A stretch of DNA of 64,000 bases from Rhizopus arrhizus (GCA_024220505.1 JAKZZE010000004.1:1426001-1490000); one strand, 5' to 3'; counted from the stretch's first letter, positions 19,543 to 29,517 are shown. Notes: generated by a model from the letters alone, not told the origin. Numbers and translations: made by a program.

Positions 19543-20202
19543 GATCGTCGGACCACGGGAAGAATCGTCCTCGATTCTTGACCAAACATCTGATTGTTTA
19601 ATCTTCAGAGACAGGGCACGGAAAAGGCTATACCCAGGTACAATTGTTTTAAGGGCTGTTTGTTTTGCTGCTATGTAAATAGATACTGATTCTGGCGTGG
19701 GCTTTGGCCTTCTGAACTTGAAATGAGCCCATCTTGATACATTTATTGATATAATTTCACAAAGAGAGTCTTTTAGTTCTTGCAAACGTTCAATTTCTCT
19801 TATAGCCTCTTTGTATTGTTCATATTGATTTTGTATAAGAGCTTCAATGTTCATTAGTAACTCTAAATCATCTTCTTTCTCCCAATTGTCTTCTTGGGTT
19901 TCTTGTTTGTAACCTTCTACCATCGCCTTGATTCCTTCTATAGTGTATATCGCGTATTCTTCTCTTGTATAGGTAGTACCATCGATTTCATATGTAAGAT
20001 TCGTAGGTCCAACATTACAATCTTCCCACATTATTAAAAAATCGTTCATGACAGTCAGAGCTGCTTCATAACCTTGTTCTTGGTAAACTTTTGTTATGTA
20101 TGTGTCCATATCCATGGAAAATACACTGTCATTCTTGTTAGCCATTGGTATGGGGACTTGTTCGTTTGTTTTGTTCATTGAAATAAAATATAACTTTTCC
20201 AT
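19519..20202 (-). CDS. ORF4 of Ty3-C1, unknown accessory protein (227 aa)
   Basis: No recognised family. The same gene occurs after integrase in C2 and C3, and the three proteins align although the elements are well diverged. Shared features are an N-terminal Y...EGY...L...FL block (here VYQEQGYEAALTVMNDFL), a charged central helix with likely coiled coil (QYEQYKEAIREIERLQELK), and a C-terminal module with fixed spacing: V..W.HFKF.RP....S...Y...K...LK...IK..D.W. No signal peptide or membrane segment is seen, so it is not an envelope-like protein. The ATG at 20202 directly follows a run of 18 A on the sense strand. The C-terminus (ending ICNKEAKK) crosses into the 3' LTR. It may act with integrase or Gag, but this is unproved. 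Confidence 0.75.
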   Translation of the reverse strand: MEKLYFISMNKTNEQVPIPMANKNDSVFSMDMDTYITKVYQEQGYEAALTVMNDFLIMWEDCNVGPTNLTYEIDGTTYTREEYAIYTIEGIKAMVEGYKQETQEDNWEKEDDLELLMNIEALIQNQYEQYKEAIREIERLQELKDSLCEIISINVSRWAHFKFRRPKPTPESVSIYIAAKQTALKTIVPGYSLFRALSLKIKQSDVWSRIEDDSSRGPTICNKEAKK

Positions 20203-20276
20203 TTTTTTTTTTTTTTTTTTATATTTATATATTCTTCCTGAGTTGATGATTGATACGAGTCAGATGTTGTTTCATC

Positions 20277-21623
20277 TTAATGAAACAACTCCTTTGTTTG
20301 TTCATCCAGGTTGGTCATGATATGTCTCAGGTTTTTTTGACACCATTGTACTTTCGGTAACAGGTACGGTTTCATTCTGTTTCCGTGTACCCTTCTTAAT
20401 TTGGTATCGTCTGGGTTCATGCTCTTGATGTGATACGTGCCTTTACCTAATATGTGTTGTACAATATAAGGTCCTTCCCACTTGTCCTGTAACTTTGCTG
20501 ACCAAGATGTGGATAAGTAATCTTTATAGATGAGGACTAAGTCTCCTAATCTAAATGGAGGTTTGAGTTCTTTGCGCTCATCTAATATCTTGTTTTCTAT
20601 CTGCTTCTTTTGTGATTCTTGTGTTTGGCGTATATTTTGCGCTGCAACTTCTCTTATGTTACTGAGATTATGTATTTGATGGATTGTCCTGTGTTTCAAA
20701 ATGGCCTCAAACTTTGGTGAGTTTCGTTCATATATATGATAGTCCATGTCGAATGGCGTCTTTGGTTCGTATCCGTATAGTAGGAAGAATGGCGTTTGTT
20801 GAGTGGATGCTTGTTTAATTGTTCGATAAGCGAAAAGTGCCGCTGGTAAGTATTGGTCCCAGTCTTCTTTTTCTTCCATACTTCTTTTCTGTAATATTTG
20901 TCCTAACGTTCTGTTGAATCGTTCTATTAATCCGTTACTTTGTGGGTTATACGGTGTAGTTGTTTTGTGTATAATTGAATATGTTCTACAAACTTGCTGT
21001 AAAAGCTTGCTGACAAACGGTTTGCCATTATCGGAAACTATAATAGTTGGACATCCATGCCTACATATGATCTCTTCGTATAAGAATAGCGAAATTTCGG
21101 AAGCTGTTTGAAAACGGATGGGTCTGGCTTCAACATATTTGGTGAGGTAGTCAATTGCTGCGACAATATATCGATATCCAGCTCTAGACGCTTGTACATG
21201 CTTAACATCTAATGCTATTCGATCAAAAGGTTTTGTAGATACTGGTACAGGATATAATTCTTCATTTAAGGATTTCTTTCCATATTTCTGACATCTATGA
21301 CATTTCTTTACGTATTCCATTATGTCTTTAGTCATGTTATACCAGTAATAACGTGATGCTATTTTGTGCAGTGTATTGTTATAAGCCATGTGTCCACCTA
21401 GAGGATGTTGATGATATGTATACATGATCTCTTCTGCTTCTTGTTTGTTCAGCACTTTTCGTATGATACCATTCTCAGTATTATAACGATAGAGTGTGTT
21501 TTGGTAGATGGTGAACTTGTGTGCTTCTTTTTGTATGTATTTTGCTTGCTTCTTTGGAATGCCTTCTGGCAATTTCAAGTCTTGTAAGTATTGTTTCAGT
21601 ATGTCTATTTGTGTTTGTTCCAT
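20277..21623 (-). CDS. Integrase of Ty3-C1, separate ORF (448 aa)
   Basis: Retroviral-type integrase that should join the cDNA to target DNA with 4-bp staggering. HHCC zinc finger: H73, H78 (HPLGGH), C108, C111. Catalytic core: D139 (ALDVKHV), D198 (VSDNGKPF), E234 (GLIERF), giving DD35E. A GPY/F-like C-terminal module (DKWEGPYIVQHILGKGTYHI) follows. There is no chromodomain, unlike Ty3-A and Ty3-B. I chose ATG 21623 because C3 integrase begins at the matching MET/MEQ and has the same length of 448. It is about 450 bp downstream of the RNase H stop and in its own frame, an unusual split of pol; translation must use reinitiation, internal entry or a separate mRNA. Confidence 0.93.
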   Translation of the reverse strand: MEQTQIDILKQYLQDLKLPEGIPKKQAKYIQKEAHKFTIYQNTLYRYNTENGIIRKVLNKQEAEEIMYTYHQHPLGGHMAYNNTLHKIASRYYWYNMTKDIMEYVKKCHRCQKYGKKSLNEELYPVPVSTKPFDRIALDVKHVQASRAGYRYIVAAIDYLTKYVEARPIRFQTASEISLFLYEEIICRHGCPTIIVSDNGKPFVSKLLQQVCRTYSIIHKTTTPYNPQSNGLIERFNRTLGQILQKRSMEEKEDWDQYLPAALFAYRTIKQASTQQTPFFLLYGYEPKTPFDMDYHIYERNSPKFEAILKHRTIHQIHNLSNIREVAAQNIRQTQESQKKQIENKILDERKELKPPFRLGDLVLIYKDYLSTSWSAKLQDKWEGPYIVQHILGKGTYHIKSMNPDDTKLRRVHGNRMKPYLLPKVQWCQKNLRHIMTNLDEQTKELFH

Positions 21624-22073
21624 TTTTGCCGAATAAAATTGTGTCACTAAGTGCTATTTGTAATACTGTATCTATTGTTTGATGTTTCAGGGTTCCTTTT
21701 GACAATGTGACGTATTCTAAATATGTATAAGTTTCATATCCAAGTCTCGGTGCTTTCGGTTGAATGAAAACTTTCATTTTCTGAAACTGTGTGATGTTTG
21801 TTGGGTTTACCAATTATAGCGAACTTTGTCTTGTTTTTGGGGTCAAGCTCCTCTAATGATTTTTTTTTTGTTATTTTCTGCTGTTTTTGTGAATATTTTC
21901 TAAATTTTTGTTTCAACAACCCTCCCTTCCTCCATGTTGCTCTATTTGAATTTTATGGTATTTTGTGCTGTTTTTGGATTTTTGTTGTTTTTAGGCATCA
22001 TCTTCCCTCCCATCCTCCAATTGATGAATAATAATATATATACTGATAATGATAATTGTAAGGTTATAATCGT
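21624..22073. other. Spacer between RT-RNase H and integrase in C1
   Basis: About 450 bp with A-tracts on the sense strand. Minus-strand frames of 110 and 61 codons (21481-21813, 21734-21919) overlap the start of integrase or lie in the spacer. They have no counterpart in C2 or C3, whose spacers are shorter and built around long poly(A). It may hold signals for integrase translation. Confidence 0.5.
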
Positions 22074-25000
22074 CTAATAACCTAGTCTTGACAAGAAATC
22101 TGCACTCTCATTGACACGTCCGGGTCGATATTTGATGTCAAAGTCATACTCTGATAAAGTGACAATCCATCGTGCAATAAGTCCGGTGGGGTTTGGTGTT
22201 TTCAGTAAACCAGTTAAGGCTGAATGATCAGTAATGATCATAAATTTCTTCCCATGTAGATAAGGTCGAAACAGTTTTACAGCCCATATGACGGCTAAAC
22301 ATTCTAGTTTGGTTGGTGCGTAATTAGCTTCATTTGGCTTGAGACCTCGACTTGCAAAGACAACAGGATGTTCTTTTCCATCTTCATCTAACTGTGTCAA
22401 TACACATCCTAAGCCTAATTTCGATGCGTCCGTTACTAAAATGAACTCCTTGTTGAAGTCTGGTCTAGCTAATACAGGTGCTGTGGTTAGCAACTTTTTA
22501 AGTGTTTCGAATGACTCTGTTGTTTGTTGTGTCCACGGGATCTTCTTCTTTGTTTTCGTCTGGTCGTGCAATGGTCTAGCTATCGCTGCAAAATCCTTGA
22601 TGAAACGTCTATAATATGAGGCAATCCCTAAGAATGATCTGACTTGAGTTGTTGTTGTTGGCTGTGGATATTCAACTATCTTCTTTATCTTTTCTGGATC
22701 GGTATGAATGCCATCTTTGGTAACAATATAGCCTAAGAATTTTAAATGATCTTTAAAGAAAAAGCATTTTTCTGGGTTGAGCTTCAGATTTGCTGCTTCT
22801 ACACACTGGAATACTAGTTCTAAATGTTGAAGATGTTCTTGATCGTTGTTTGAATATACATTTAAGTCGTCGATATAAGCTACTAAGCATCTATTGATCA
22901 ATGGTCGAAAACATAGATCTATCAATCTTTGGAATGTGGCTGGTGAGTTTACTAATCCCATAGGCAAGGTATTGTAATGATACGTTCCAAACTTGGTAGT
23001 AAATGCTGTCAATTCTTTGCTTGATTCGTCTAAGGGCACTTGGTGAAATCCAGCTCGCATGTCGAGCGCTGAGAATACTTTGGCCTTTCCTAGCGTATCC
23101 AATAGATCGTCTATCCTTGGTAAAGGGTATGCATCCTTCTTTGTTACTGCGTTGAGCTTTCGGTAGTCGATTACCATTCTATATTCACCATTTTTCTTCT
23201 TTACTAAGATGACTGGCGCAGCCCAAGGACTATTTGATGGGGATATTACTCCTAACTTACAGTACTTGTCCAATTCCTTTTGAAGATATTCGGCTTCTAA
23301 GGGGCTGATTCGATATGGTCTATGGCTGATTGGCATTGTATCTTCTTGTATAATAATCTTGTGACTTATAAGATCTGTTCGTCCTATGGTATCATTGTTC
23401 CAATCGAATACATGATCGTATCTACTGAGTAGAGCTTGCAGTTGCTTTAGAATGTCAGATGGTAATTCTCCTATTTCCAGTTTATCATATAACGAAGGAT
23501 CCAGTAATTTCTGCTTCGTTTTGTGCTCATTACTGATGTTACTGGCTTCCATTGTACATAAATCGTGGTTCGTTTGTAAATTATAAGCTGATATGATTGT
23601 ATCTCGCTGTAAGTTATATCGTTCCAATATTCCTAGCTCTTCTTCTGGTTCTACAATAATTACTTCATTGGTACGGTTAAAGAATCGTATTTCAACTGTC
23701 CGTTTGTTCACAATTAGCGTAGAACACGTGTCAAAGTATCCGCTTGCATTATTTAGCTTAGGGTGAGTTGTTTCAAAGTGATAAATCAAATGAGGGTTTT
23801 CTTTTTCTGGTTTGTCCAATATTAAAGTCATCGAAGAGTTAGCTGGTATTGTTAGTCCCAATGCTGTAGCTTGTATGATGTGAGATTCTTTGAAATTTGT
23901 GATAATAACCTCCTCCTTTGTCCCATCTTCTAATACTAATAGAGATTGATTTTCTTTTTCATCATCTGTCATTTCCTCTTCAGTATCGTTTTCTGAGCTT
24001 TCTTCGTCTTCTGATTCGGTTTCTTCAATATCATCTTCATAACTATCGTCGGATTGTTCTTCATCAGATTGCTCTATCTTGTTGTTAGTTAGGCTGACTG
24101 GAAGTTGATATGTCTGCTGATAAGACCTCATTTTAGGTAATGCAACGTTCTTCCGTTCATAATATATAGGCAGTTTGGCCTTCTGGTGTTTGTACTTGAC
24201 CTTCAAGGTTAAAGTGTCAAAGTCAATTCTTGCCTTTGCTCGATTTAACCAATTGTTTCCCAAGATAAGATGTGTGGGGCATGATGGTAATACTTCAATG
24301 GTACATGGAATAACCATATCATCTTTAATTCCAATTGGCACGTCATATATCAATCCAAGACCTGTCTGCTTTGATCCATTTCCTAGAGTGAAGATGCTAT
24401 CTGATGCTGAATCTATTTCTAATCCTAGGGCATCTGCTAAAGCTTTTGACATACACGTTTTTGCAGCACCACTATCAACTAAAGCTTTGATGTTTTTATC
24501 GCCAATGCTTACAGTTGAATACACAGCAGTTGTGTTTAATTCTTCATCTTCCAGTAATGCCATGGTTTGTTGCGATTGCTGGGATGTTTGTTGTTTTGGC
24601 TTTCGCTTTGGTCTGCATTCGCTTACAAGCTTTCTTCTTAATGAAGGTGCTACTGTAATTAAATCACCTATATCTATGTCGGCTTTATGTCGTAGTACAT
24701 CTGATACAATATCGTATTTGATGTCAGGTTGCGTTCTTTTTACTCTAGTTGCCTTACGCTGTGGCTTTTCTTGTATAGGCAAGTCCATGTCGACGTCAAT
24801 GTGTTGTGGTTGTATTGATACCTTTGGTCTGGTTGTTGGATTAACTTCTTCGATATGACTTCTTGTTGTTACTCGTTTAGTCACCGAAGGTCCTGCTACT
24901 TGCTTCCCTTTATCCTTAGCTTGTCTAATTTTTGGATATGGGGTTGCTGTTCCGACTTCAGGAGGTCTTTCTGGTCTGATAGCTGCATATAGATCTTTAT

Positions 25001-25136
25001 TATGTTTTGACTTTTTATTCTCTGTTTCGGTTAATAAGGCGTTCAGTTGATGTTGTTGTGTTTTATTAATGGGTTTTGTATTGTTTTGGGTATTTGATTG
25101 ACCATTTCCTTGTTTAAAGGCAACCGACCCATTTAG
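22074..25136 (-). CDS. PR-RT-RNase H polyprotein of Ty3-C1 (1020 codons after frameshift)
   Basis: Entered by -1 frameshift from the end of gag; the first codon after the slip is CTA at 25136-25134. The frame is open to the stop at 22074. Protease: ALVDSGAAKTCMSKALAD. A strongly acidic linker (SDEEQSDDSYEDDIEETESE) separates it from RT. RT: LDMRAGFHQVPL, GLVNSPATFQR and YIDD. RNase H: LVTDASKLGLGCVLTQ and DHSALTGLL. It ends SADFLSRLGY directly after RNase H, so integrase is not part of this protein. No ATG is needed; the first in-frame AUG is at 24884. Intact in this copy. Confidence 0.93.
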   Translation of the reverse strand, partial: LNGSVAFKQGNGQSNTQNNTKPINKTQQHQLNALLTETENKKSKHNKDLYAAIRPERPPEVGTATPYPKIRQAKDKGKQVAGPSVTKRVTTRSHIEEVNPTTRPKVSIQPQHIDVDMDLPIQEKPQRKATRVKRTQPDIKYDIVSDVLRHKADIDIGDLITVAPSLRRKLVSECRPKRKPKQQTSQQSQQTMALLEDEELNTTAVYSTVSIGDKNIKALVDSGAAKTCMSKALADALGLEIDSASDSIFTLGNGSKQTGLGLIYDVPIGIKDDMVIPCTIEVLPSCPTHLILGNNWLNRAKARIDFDTLTLKVKYKHQKAKLPIYYERKNVALPKMRSYQQTYQLPVSLTNNKIEQSDEEQSDDSYEDDIEETESEDEESSENDTEEEMTDDEKENQSLLVLEDGTKEEVIITNFKESHIIQATALGLTIPANSSMTLILDKPEKENPHLIYHFETTHPKLNNASGYFDTCSTLIVNKRTVEIRFFNRTNEVIIVEPEEELGILERYNLQRDTIISAYNLQTNHDLCTMEASNISNEHKTKQKLLDPSLYDKLEIGELPSDILKQLQALLSRYDHVFDWNNDTIGRTDLISHKIIIQEDTMPISHRPYRISPLEAEYLQKELDKYCKLGVISPSNSPWAAPVILVKKKNGEYRMVIDYRKLNAVTKKDAYPLPRIDDLLDTLGKAKVFSALDMRAGFHQVPLDESSKELTAFTTKFGTYHYNTLPMGLVNSPATFQRLIDLCFRPLINRCLVAYIDDLNVYSNNDQEHLQHLELVFQCVEAANLKLNPEKCFFFKDHLKFLGYIVTKDGIHTDPEKIKKIVEYPQPTTTTQVRSFLGIASYYRRFIKDFAAIARPLHDQTKTKKKIPWTQQTTESFETLKKLLTTAPVLARPDFNKEFILVTDASKLGLGCVLTQLDEDGKEHPVVFASRGLKPNEANYAPTKLECLAVIWAVKLFRPYLHGKKFMIITDHSALTGLLKTPNPTGLIARWIVTLSEYDFDIKYRPGRVNESADFLSRLGY

Positions 25137-25142
25137 TTTTTT
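25094..25142 (-). promoter_or_regulatory. -1 ribosomal frameshift site of Ty3-C1
   Basis: Sense strand TCA AAA AAC TAA: the heptamer A AAA AAC (25142-25136) ends at the gag stop. After 8 nt comes TCGGTTG (25127-25121), which can pair with CAATCAA (25100-25094) with one mismatch and one G-U. The same heptamer and spacing occur in C2 and C3, with better stems. Confidence 0.88.
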
Positions 25143-25464
25143 GACGGTTGAGTTGTTTTGGACGCTTGTTGCTGCACGTTGTTATTATCCATCTGTGTAT
25201 TGTACCTATTATTATTGTTGTAGTTGTTGTTATATCTTCCATACCTATTGTTGCCATTATTGTTGCTACTGTTGTTGTTATAATCGTTGTAATTACTGTT
25301 ATTGTTGTATCGATTATTGCGATTACAATTTCTGGCAGGTTGCTGATATTGTTGATGATTGTTGAACTCCATACGAATAGTTTTCTGAATAAGGTCCACT
25401 AAATCTTGTTGTTGATTAGTCTCCATAATTTGTTGATGGTTATAACTTTGCTGAGATCTGTGAT
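25133..25464 (-). CDS. Gag of Ty3-C1, C-terminal fragment
   Basis: C-terminal part of the gag broken by Ty3-B. It is in frame with the N-terminal fragment once Ty3-B and one GGTTG are removed (joined length about 384 aa). It is an Asn-, Gln-, Tyr- and Arg-rich low-complexity tail (RNNRYNNNSNYNDYNNN and similar), ending QPSKN at the frameshift site. No CCHC zinc knuckle is present; a basic, disordered tail may replace it for RNA binding, which is inference. Confidence 0.85.
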
Positions 25465-25469
25465 GGTTG

Positions 25470-25810
25470 TGTCATGTTTTGACATGTCAATAAGATACAG
25501 TCTTATCATTCTGGACTAAATCTTTACAAATGAGTTTGAATAAGAATAGAACCTGATAATTATCACTGCCCTAAACAGCCAAGTTTCACTTTCATCTCAA
25601 CAGTTGATTATTAACATCAGTCTATAAAATTTTTCTTATACATGTCAAATCATATCGGTCGTAACTATTTTTGTCATCTAATCTCAGGTCTTACTCAACT
25701 AATATAAATAGCCTTGAAATCTTTCTTTAATAAAAGTATTCGACTTTAGAACTATTGTTCGGTCTCGTTAATTCTTCTTTATCTTATTTTTGAATACTTA
25801 AAACACTTCA
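25470..25810 (+). repeat. 5' LTR of Ty3-B
   Basis: TGTCATG...CTTCA. It opens with the 19-bp near-palindrome CATGTTTTGACATGTC. TATA box TATAAATA at 25703-25710, AATAAAAG downstream. It is followed by T8-AACGAATTC, again without a tRNA-type TGG primer site; TTAACGA there is complementary to TCGTTAA inside the LTR (25765-25771). Confidence 0.92.
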
Positions 25811-25853
25811 TTTTTTTTAACGAATTCTGAACTCCCAATCACAAAAAGCAAAT

Positions 25854-27380
25854 ATGGCTAACGAAGATCAATCCCCTAATACTTTCACTCATGGTGAAAC
25901 TGGTGTGTTTAGAACAAACATAGAGGAAACATCAAAAGTCATCGAAGATACCGAAATGGCTAGTGAGCAAGAGGACCCGTCTACTCCCCACCAAGGTACT
26001 CAAGCTGAAGACCCTTCCGTTGACGCTGTCATGGGTCTTAGGGTGACACTAGAAAACCTTAGACAGCAAATAGCTCGTGCTGTTGTGGCTGGTGCTACCC
26101 AAGAAGATTTGCTGAAGTTGCAGGAGCGAGCAGTAAACATCCAAAACTGCATCAAATTCCTTGATGAAGCTCAAGCGTTTTGTGTCCCTCCTCCTCCATC
26201 TACCAATGATGCGACTTTTAGTTCTGGTATCTCAAGTAGAAATCCTCACCCTCGCCTGGATCATCTTATCCCTTCGGATCTCCCAGTATGGCAGTGGCGT
26301 GGTAACGTCTGGAGAAAGGATGCTGACATCCATGACTCTGTGGAAGACTTGCTTGATACTTTTTCATTAATAATTGAATCTAATGGCTTGTCTGTTGATG
26401 CTAGTTGGTCTCGCCTAGTTCCCATCAAAATGAACAGGGATCAACGATCATGGTTCAACGAAGTATTAAAAGGGCGTAGCTTGACTTGGTCTGAGGTCCG
26501 TAAAATTATAATCAAGACTTATGCGGCACAAGACGTAGCCCAGGAACTGGAGCACATGGACCAGCTCTTATCACTTAAGATGGGATCAATGGAATCTATC
26601 GAAGCATTCACAGATAGGTTTCAAAGAATCCGCAGAGCTGCCAAGTGGGATGATGATATCAAGACAGCCTCCATCTACAAGCGTGCTTTGCCAAACTTTT
26701 TACGTCAGGAGGTCTCTCGCTCCTTGTTAAATCTTGGAAGAGATCAACAAGACTCCGTGACAAAAGTTGCAGCAAAAGCTAGAATGGTCTTGTCATCCAA
26801 CTTGTGTTCTGAGGTGGGCAATCCAAGTCGTCAAGAGTCTGCTCCTTCCAAGCCTTCATCTTCGTCTCTCCTAACAAGTGGAACAGAGGCATCAAAGTAT
26901 AACCCAAAGAATTTTAGCTTATCAAGCAACTTACTTGGTACTGTCAAGAAGCATTCTCCTGTTGGAAGTATGAAAAGTAAATTCCGTTGCGCAATCCATG
27001 GTATTGCAAATCATCCAACCGAAAAATGCAACAAGTACAAGGATCTGCTGAACAAAAGCTCCACTCCAATGAATTCCTCTCTTGGTACATCCAATCCTTC
27101 CTTGTCTTTTGTTTCGGTTGCCAAAAATTGCTATCGTTGCTTGGGTAATGTCCCCTGGTCAAAAGAACATGCTGCTCGCTGTCCTCGTGACAAGCCTTAT
27201 CATGGTCCAACTAAGGCCATCCGTTCTGTTCGCTTGGACACTTCAAGATCTAATGGTAACAAGCCTAACCTCACCATCACTCCTCAAGCTAGACCACAAC
27301 AGGCATCTTCCAAGGTGTCTAGTGGTGATAGCAACTTGATGGACGTAGATGACGAGGGTTATCCAGTGAACTATGATTAG
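25854..27380 (+). CDS. Gag of Ty3-B (508 aa, ends in TAG)
   Basis: Structural protein of the particle. It has a capsid-like central region (VWQWRGNVW..., DRFQRIRRAAKWDDD) and two Cys/His fingers near the C-terminus (CAIHGIANHPTEKC, CYRCLGNVPWSKEHAARC) that align with those in Ty3-A Gag. It ends VNYD then TAG, and the protease follows in the same frame two codons later. This could be a leaky stop that sets the Gag to Gag-Pol ratio, or a mutation in a once-fused frame. The start ATG at 25854 is the first AUG after the LTR. Confidence 0.9.
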   Translation: MANEDQSPNTFTHGETGVFRTNIEETSKVIEDTEMASEQEDPSTPHQGTQAEDPSVDAVMGLRVTLENLRQQIARAVVAGATQEDLLKLQERAVNIQNCIKFLDEAQAFCVPPPPSTNDATFSSGISSRNPHPRLDHLIPSDLPVWQWRGNVWRKDADIHDSVEDLLDTFSLIIESNGLSVDASWSRLVPIKMNRDQRSWFNEVLKGRSLTWSEVRKIIIKTYAAQDVAQELEHMDQLLSLKMGSMESIEAFTDRFQRIRRAAKWDDDIKTASIYKRALPNFLRQEVSRSLLNLGRDQQDSVTKVAAKARMVLSSNLCSEVGNPSRQESAPSKPSSSSLLTSGTEASKYNPKNFSLSSNLLGTVKKHSPVGSMKSKFRCAIHGIANHPTEKCNKYKDLLNKSSTPMNSSLGTSNPSLSFVSVAKNCYRCLGNVPWSKEHAARCPRDKPYHGPTKAIRSVRLDTSRSNGNKPNLTITPQARPQQASSKVSSGDSNLMDVDDEGYPVNYD

Positions 27381-27383
27381 AAT

Positions 27384-27875
27384 GTGAACACTATGGCCCT
27401 AGTTGATAGTGGTTCTTCTTTTAGCTCGATAGACACAAAATTTGTTAATAAATATAATATTGCAGTTGATAGAAATGTATCTGGTTCCGTTATACTTGCT
27501 ACAAGTGATAATGTTAGTAAACGTTTCGGTACAACCAAATTTCCATTAAGTGTTATTTACGGTGATAATGATAAAAATCTTATTCATACATCCCATTCTT
27601 TTGAAGTCCTTCCTCTTTCCTTGGATACTGAAGTTGTAATAGGATTAGATCTGATGCACAAGTTAAACATTCTTGTTACCAACTTAGCTATCAGACATCC
27701 TAATCTTGCACCAGTTATTGACAAAGAGATTACGGATGATACACCTGAACCTAACAAAGCTCCTTTCGGTACACCTGAGCAACAAGCTCATTTTCATAAT
27801 GCTGTTAAACCATTTGTTGATCAAAATGCCTTAATACCCAAGAATTCATTCTGTACTGTACCAGAGTCAGTTATA
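27384..27875 (+). CDS. Protease region of Ty3-B pol, cut by Tc1
   Basis: In frame with gag after TAG AAT. Aspartic protease motif MALVDSGSSFSSID at the start; the region matches LVDTGCNTSTIS of Ty3-A. It runs to PESVI and is interrupted by Tc1 copy 2 after 27875. The reading resumes at 29518 in the same frame, corresponding to the position of PEAIVRLE in Ty3-A. Confidence 0.88.
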
Positions 27876-29515
27876 CAGTAGGTCAAAAAATTGCTGCAAG
27901 GAATTGCAAAATACCGGTTTTACAGCTGGTTGTCTATGGATACTGCATGAAACTATCTCAAACATTGATTGTTTGTACCTCACTAGAAGGGGCATTTATT
28001 CGTCGATTATCTGATATGGGCAATGATTATTGGTGGAATTTGAGGTTGTTAAAGGGAATATTATAAACATCCGGCATTTTTTACTTGTTTACATATGTTT
28101 GGAATGACGAATTTTAATACGACCCAACCGGTTGCTATCATAATTTTTCACATTCTTGACATGATTAGAATGTTGCCAGTATATAAAAGCACTTACAATT
28201 CCTTTATTCTAAATTTTAAATTTTCTTATCTAAATTATTTCTCTTTTTTACCTTATTACCAATCGCATGCCTAAACGACTACCAGAAGAAAAAGTAAACG
28301 ATCTCAAGCAAGCATTAACTGGATCCACATCAACGTACGATATTGCTAAGGGGACTGGAGTACATCAATCAACTGTTAGTAGATACTCTAGGCGGTTGTT
28401 TTCAAATAGGACAATAAACACAGGTGGTAGACCTACATTAGTCTCCAAAGTGACGAAGCGGCTAATCAAAAGAAAAGTCATTGAAGGGGTTCTAAAGACT
28501 GCCAAAGAGGTACACCGGGAGCTGGTTCAAGTTGGCTATGATATCTCATACCAGTCAGCAATTAACGTACTGAAATCAATGGAGTTCCATTCTTCAATAA
28601 AAAAAAAAGAAGCCGTTTCTGACAAAAGCTCATATGCAGCATCGATTAGAATGGGCCAAGAAGCACCAGGATTGGACAGTGGAAGAATGGCGAAAAGTCG
28701 TCTTTTCTGATGAAACCAAGATCAACGTATGGGGCTCTGATGGTTGTAAGTATTATTGGAAAAGACCAAGTGATCCTCTTCAACCGCATCATCTAGAGTT
28801 TACAGTCAAGCATGGAGCCGGCAAATTGATGATGTGGGGCTGCATAACATCTGAAGGACCAGGATATGCTTGTCAAATTTACGATGGGAACATGAACGCG
28901 GATGTTTATCAGCATATATTAGACACTACACTTCGTGATACTATGGAGTACTACAATTTCAACTGGTCCAACATTTACTTTTAGCATGATAATGATCCAA
29001 AGCACAAGGCAAAACCCACAATAGCCTGGTTAGATAATCATCAAGTGCGCTATATTAGCGATTGGCCAGCTCAGAGTCCGGACTTAAATCCAATAGAACA
29101 TGTATGGCATCAACTAAAGTTAAAGCTCAGCTGTTACGAACGTAGAGCAAAGAATACGGATGAGCTTTGGGAACGAGTAGAAAAAGCATGGAATGAATTT
29201 GATAAAGAACTTTGCCAAAGGTATATCGATAGCATGCCGGCAAGAATTCAAGAGGTTATTAATAAAAAAGGAGGGCCAACTAAATATTAATAAATAAACC
29301 CATTTCGTTCAAATTTTCGTTTTTTCAAATTTTCAAATTGCGCGCCTCATACTTCCTTCAATACTTATCCAATGGGGCTTAAACTCTTTCGGATTTTTCA
29401 AGACATGTAGGAAATCTACTATGTAGAAACAGAAGCAGTTTGTACCATTGTGACAGGATGTACGCTACAAAAACTGAGAAAAATGGATTCCTTGCAGCAA
29501 TTTTTTGACCTACTG
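27876..29515 (+). mobile_element. Tc1 element copy 2 (1640 bp), inside Ty3-B pol
   Basis: 29-bp terminal inverted repeats starting CAGTAGGTCAAAAAATTGCT at both ends, TA at 27874-27875 and 29516-29517. Same length and almost the same sequence as copy 1 and copy 3. It is the youngest event in the C1-B-Tc1 nest. Confidence 0.95.
28267..29290 (+). pseudogene. Tc1 transposase, copy 2, frameshift at A10 and TAG
   Basis: Starts ATG 28267. The DNA-binding half is in frame 1 to the A10 run (28599-28608). The catalytic half continues in another frame (VFSDETKINVWG, first Asp). TAG at 28982-28984 comes just before HDNDPKH (second Asp). The last part has SPDLNPIEHVW (Glu) and ends GGPTKY, stop 29288-29290. 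One base fewer in the A run would join the halves. Same two lesions as copies 1 and 3. Confidence 0.88.
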
Positions 29516-29517
29516 TA

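Noticed and set aside
21481..21919. Small ORFs upstream of the C1 integrase
   Set aside because: They overlap the integrase start in another frame, and nothing similar occurs at this place in C2 or C3.
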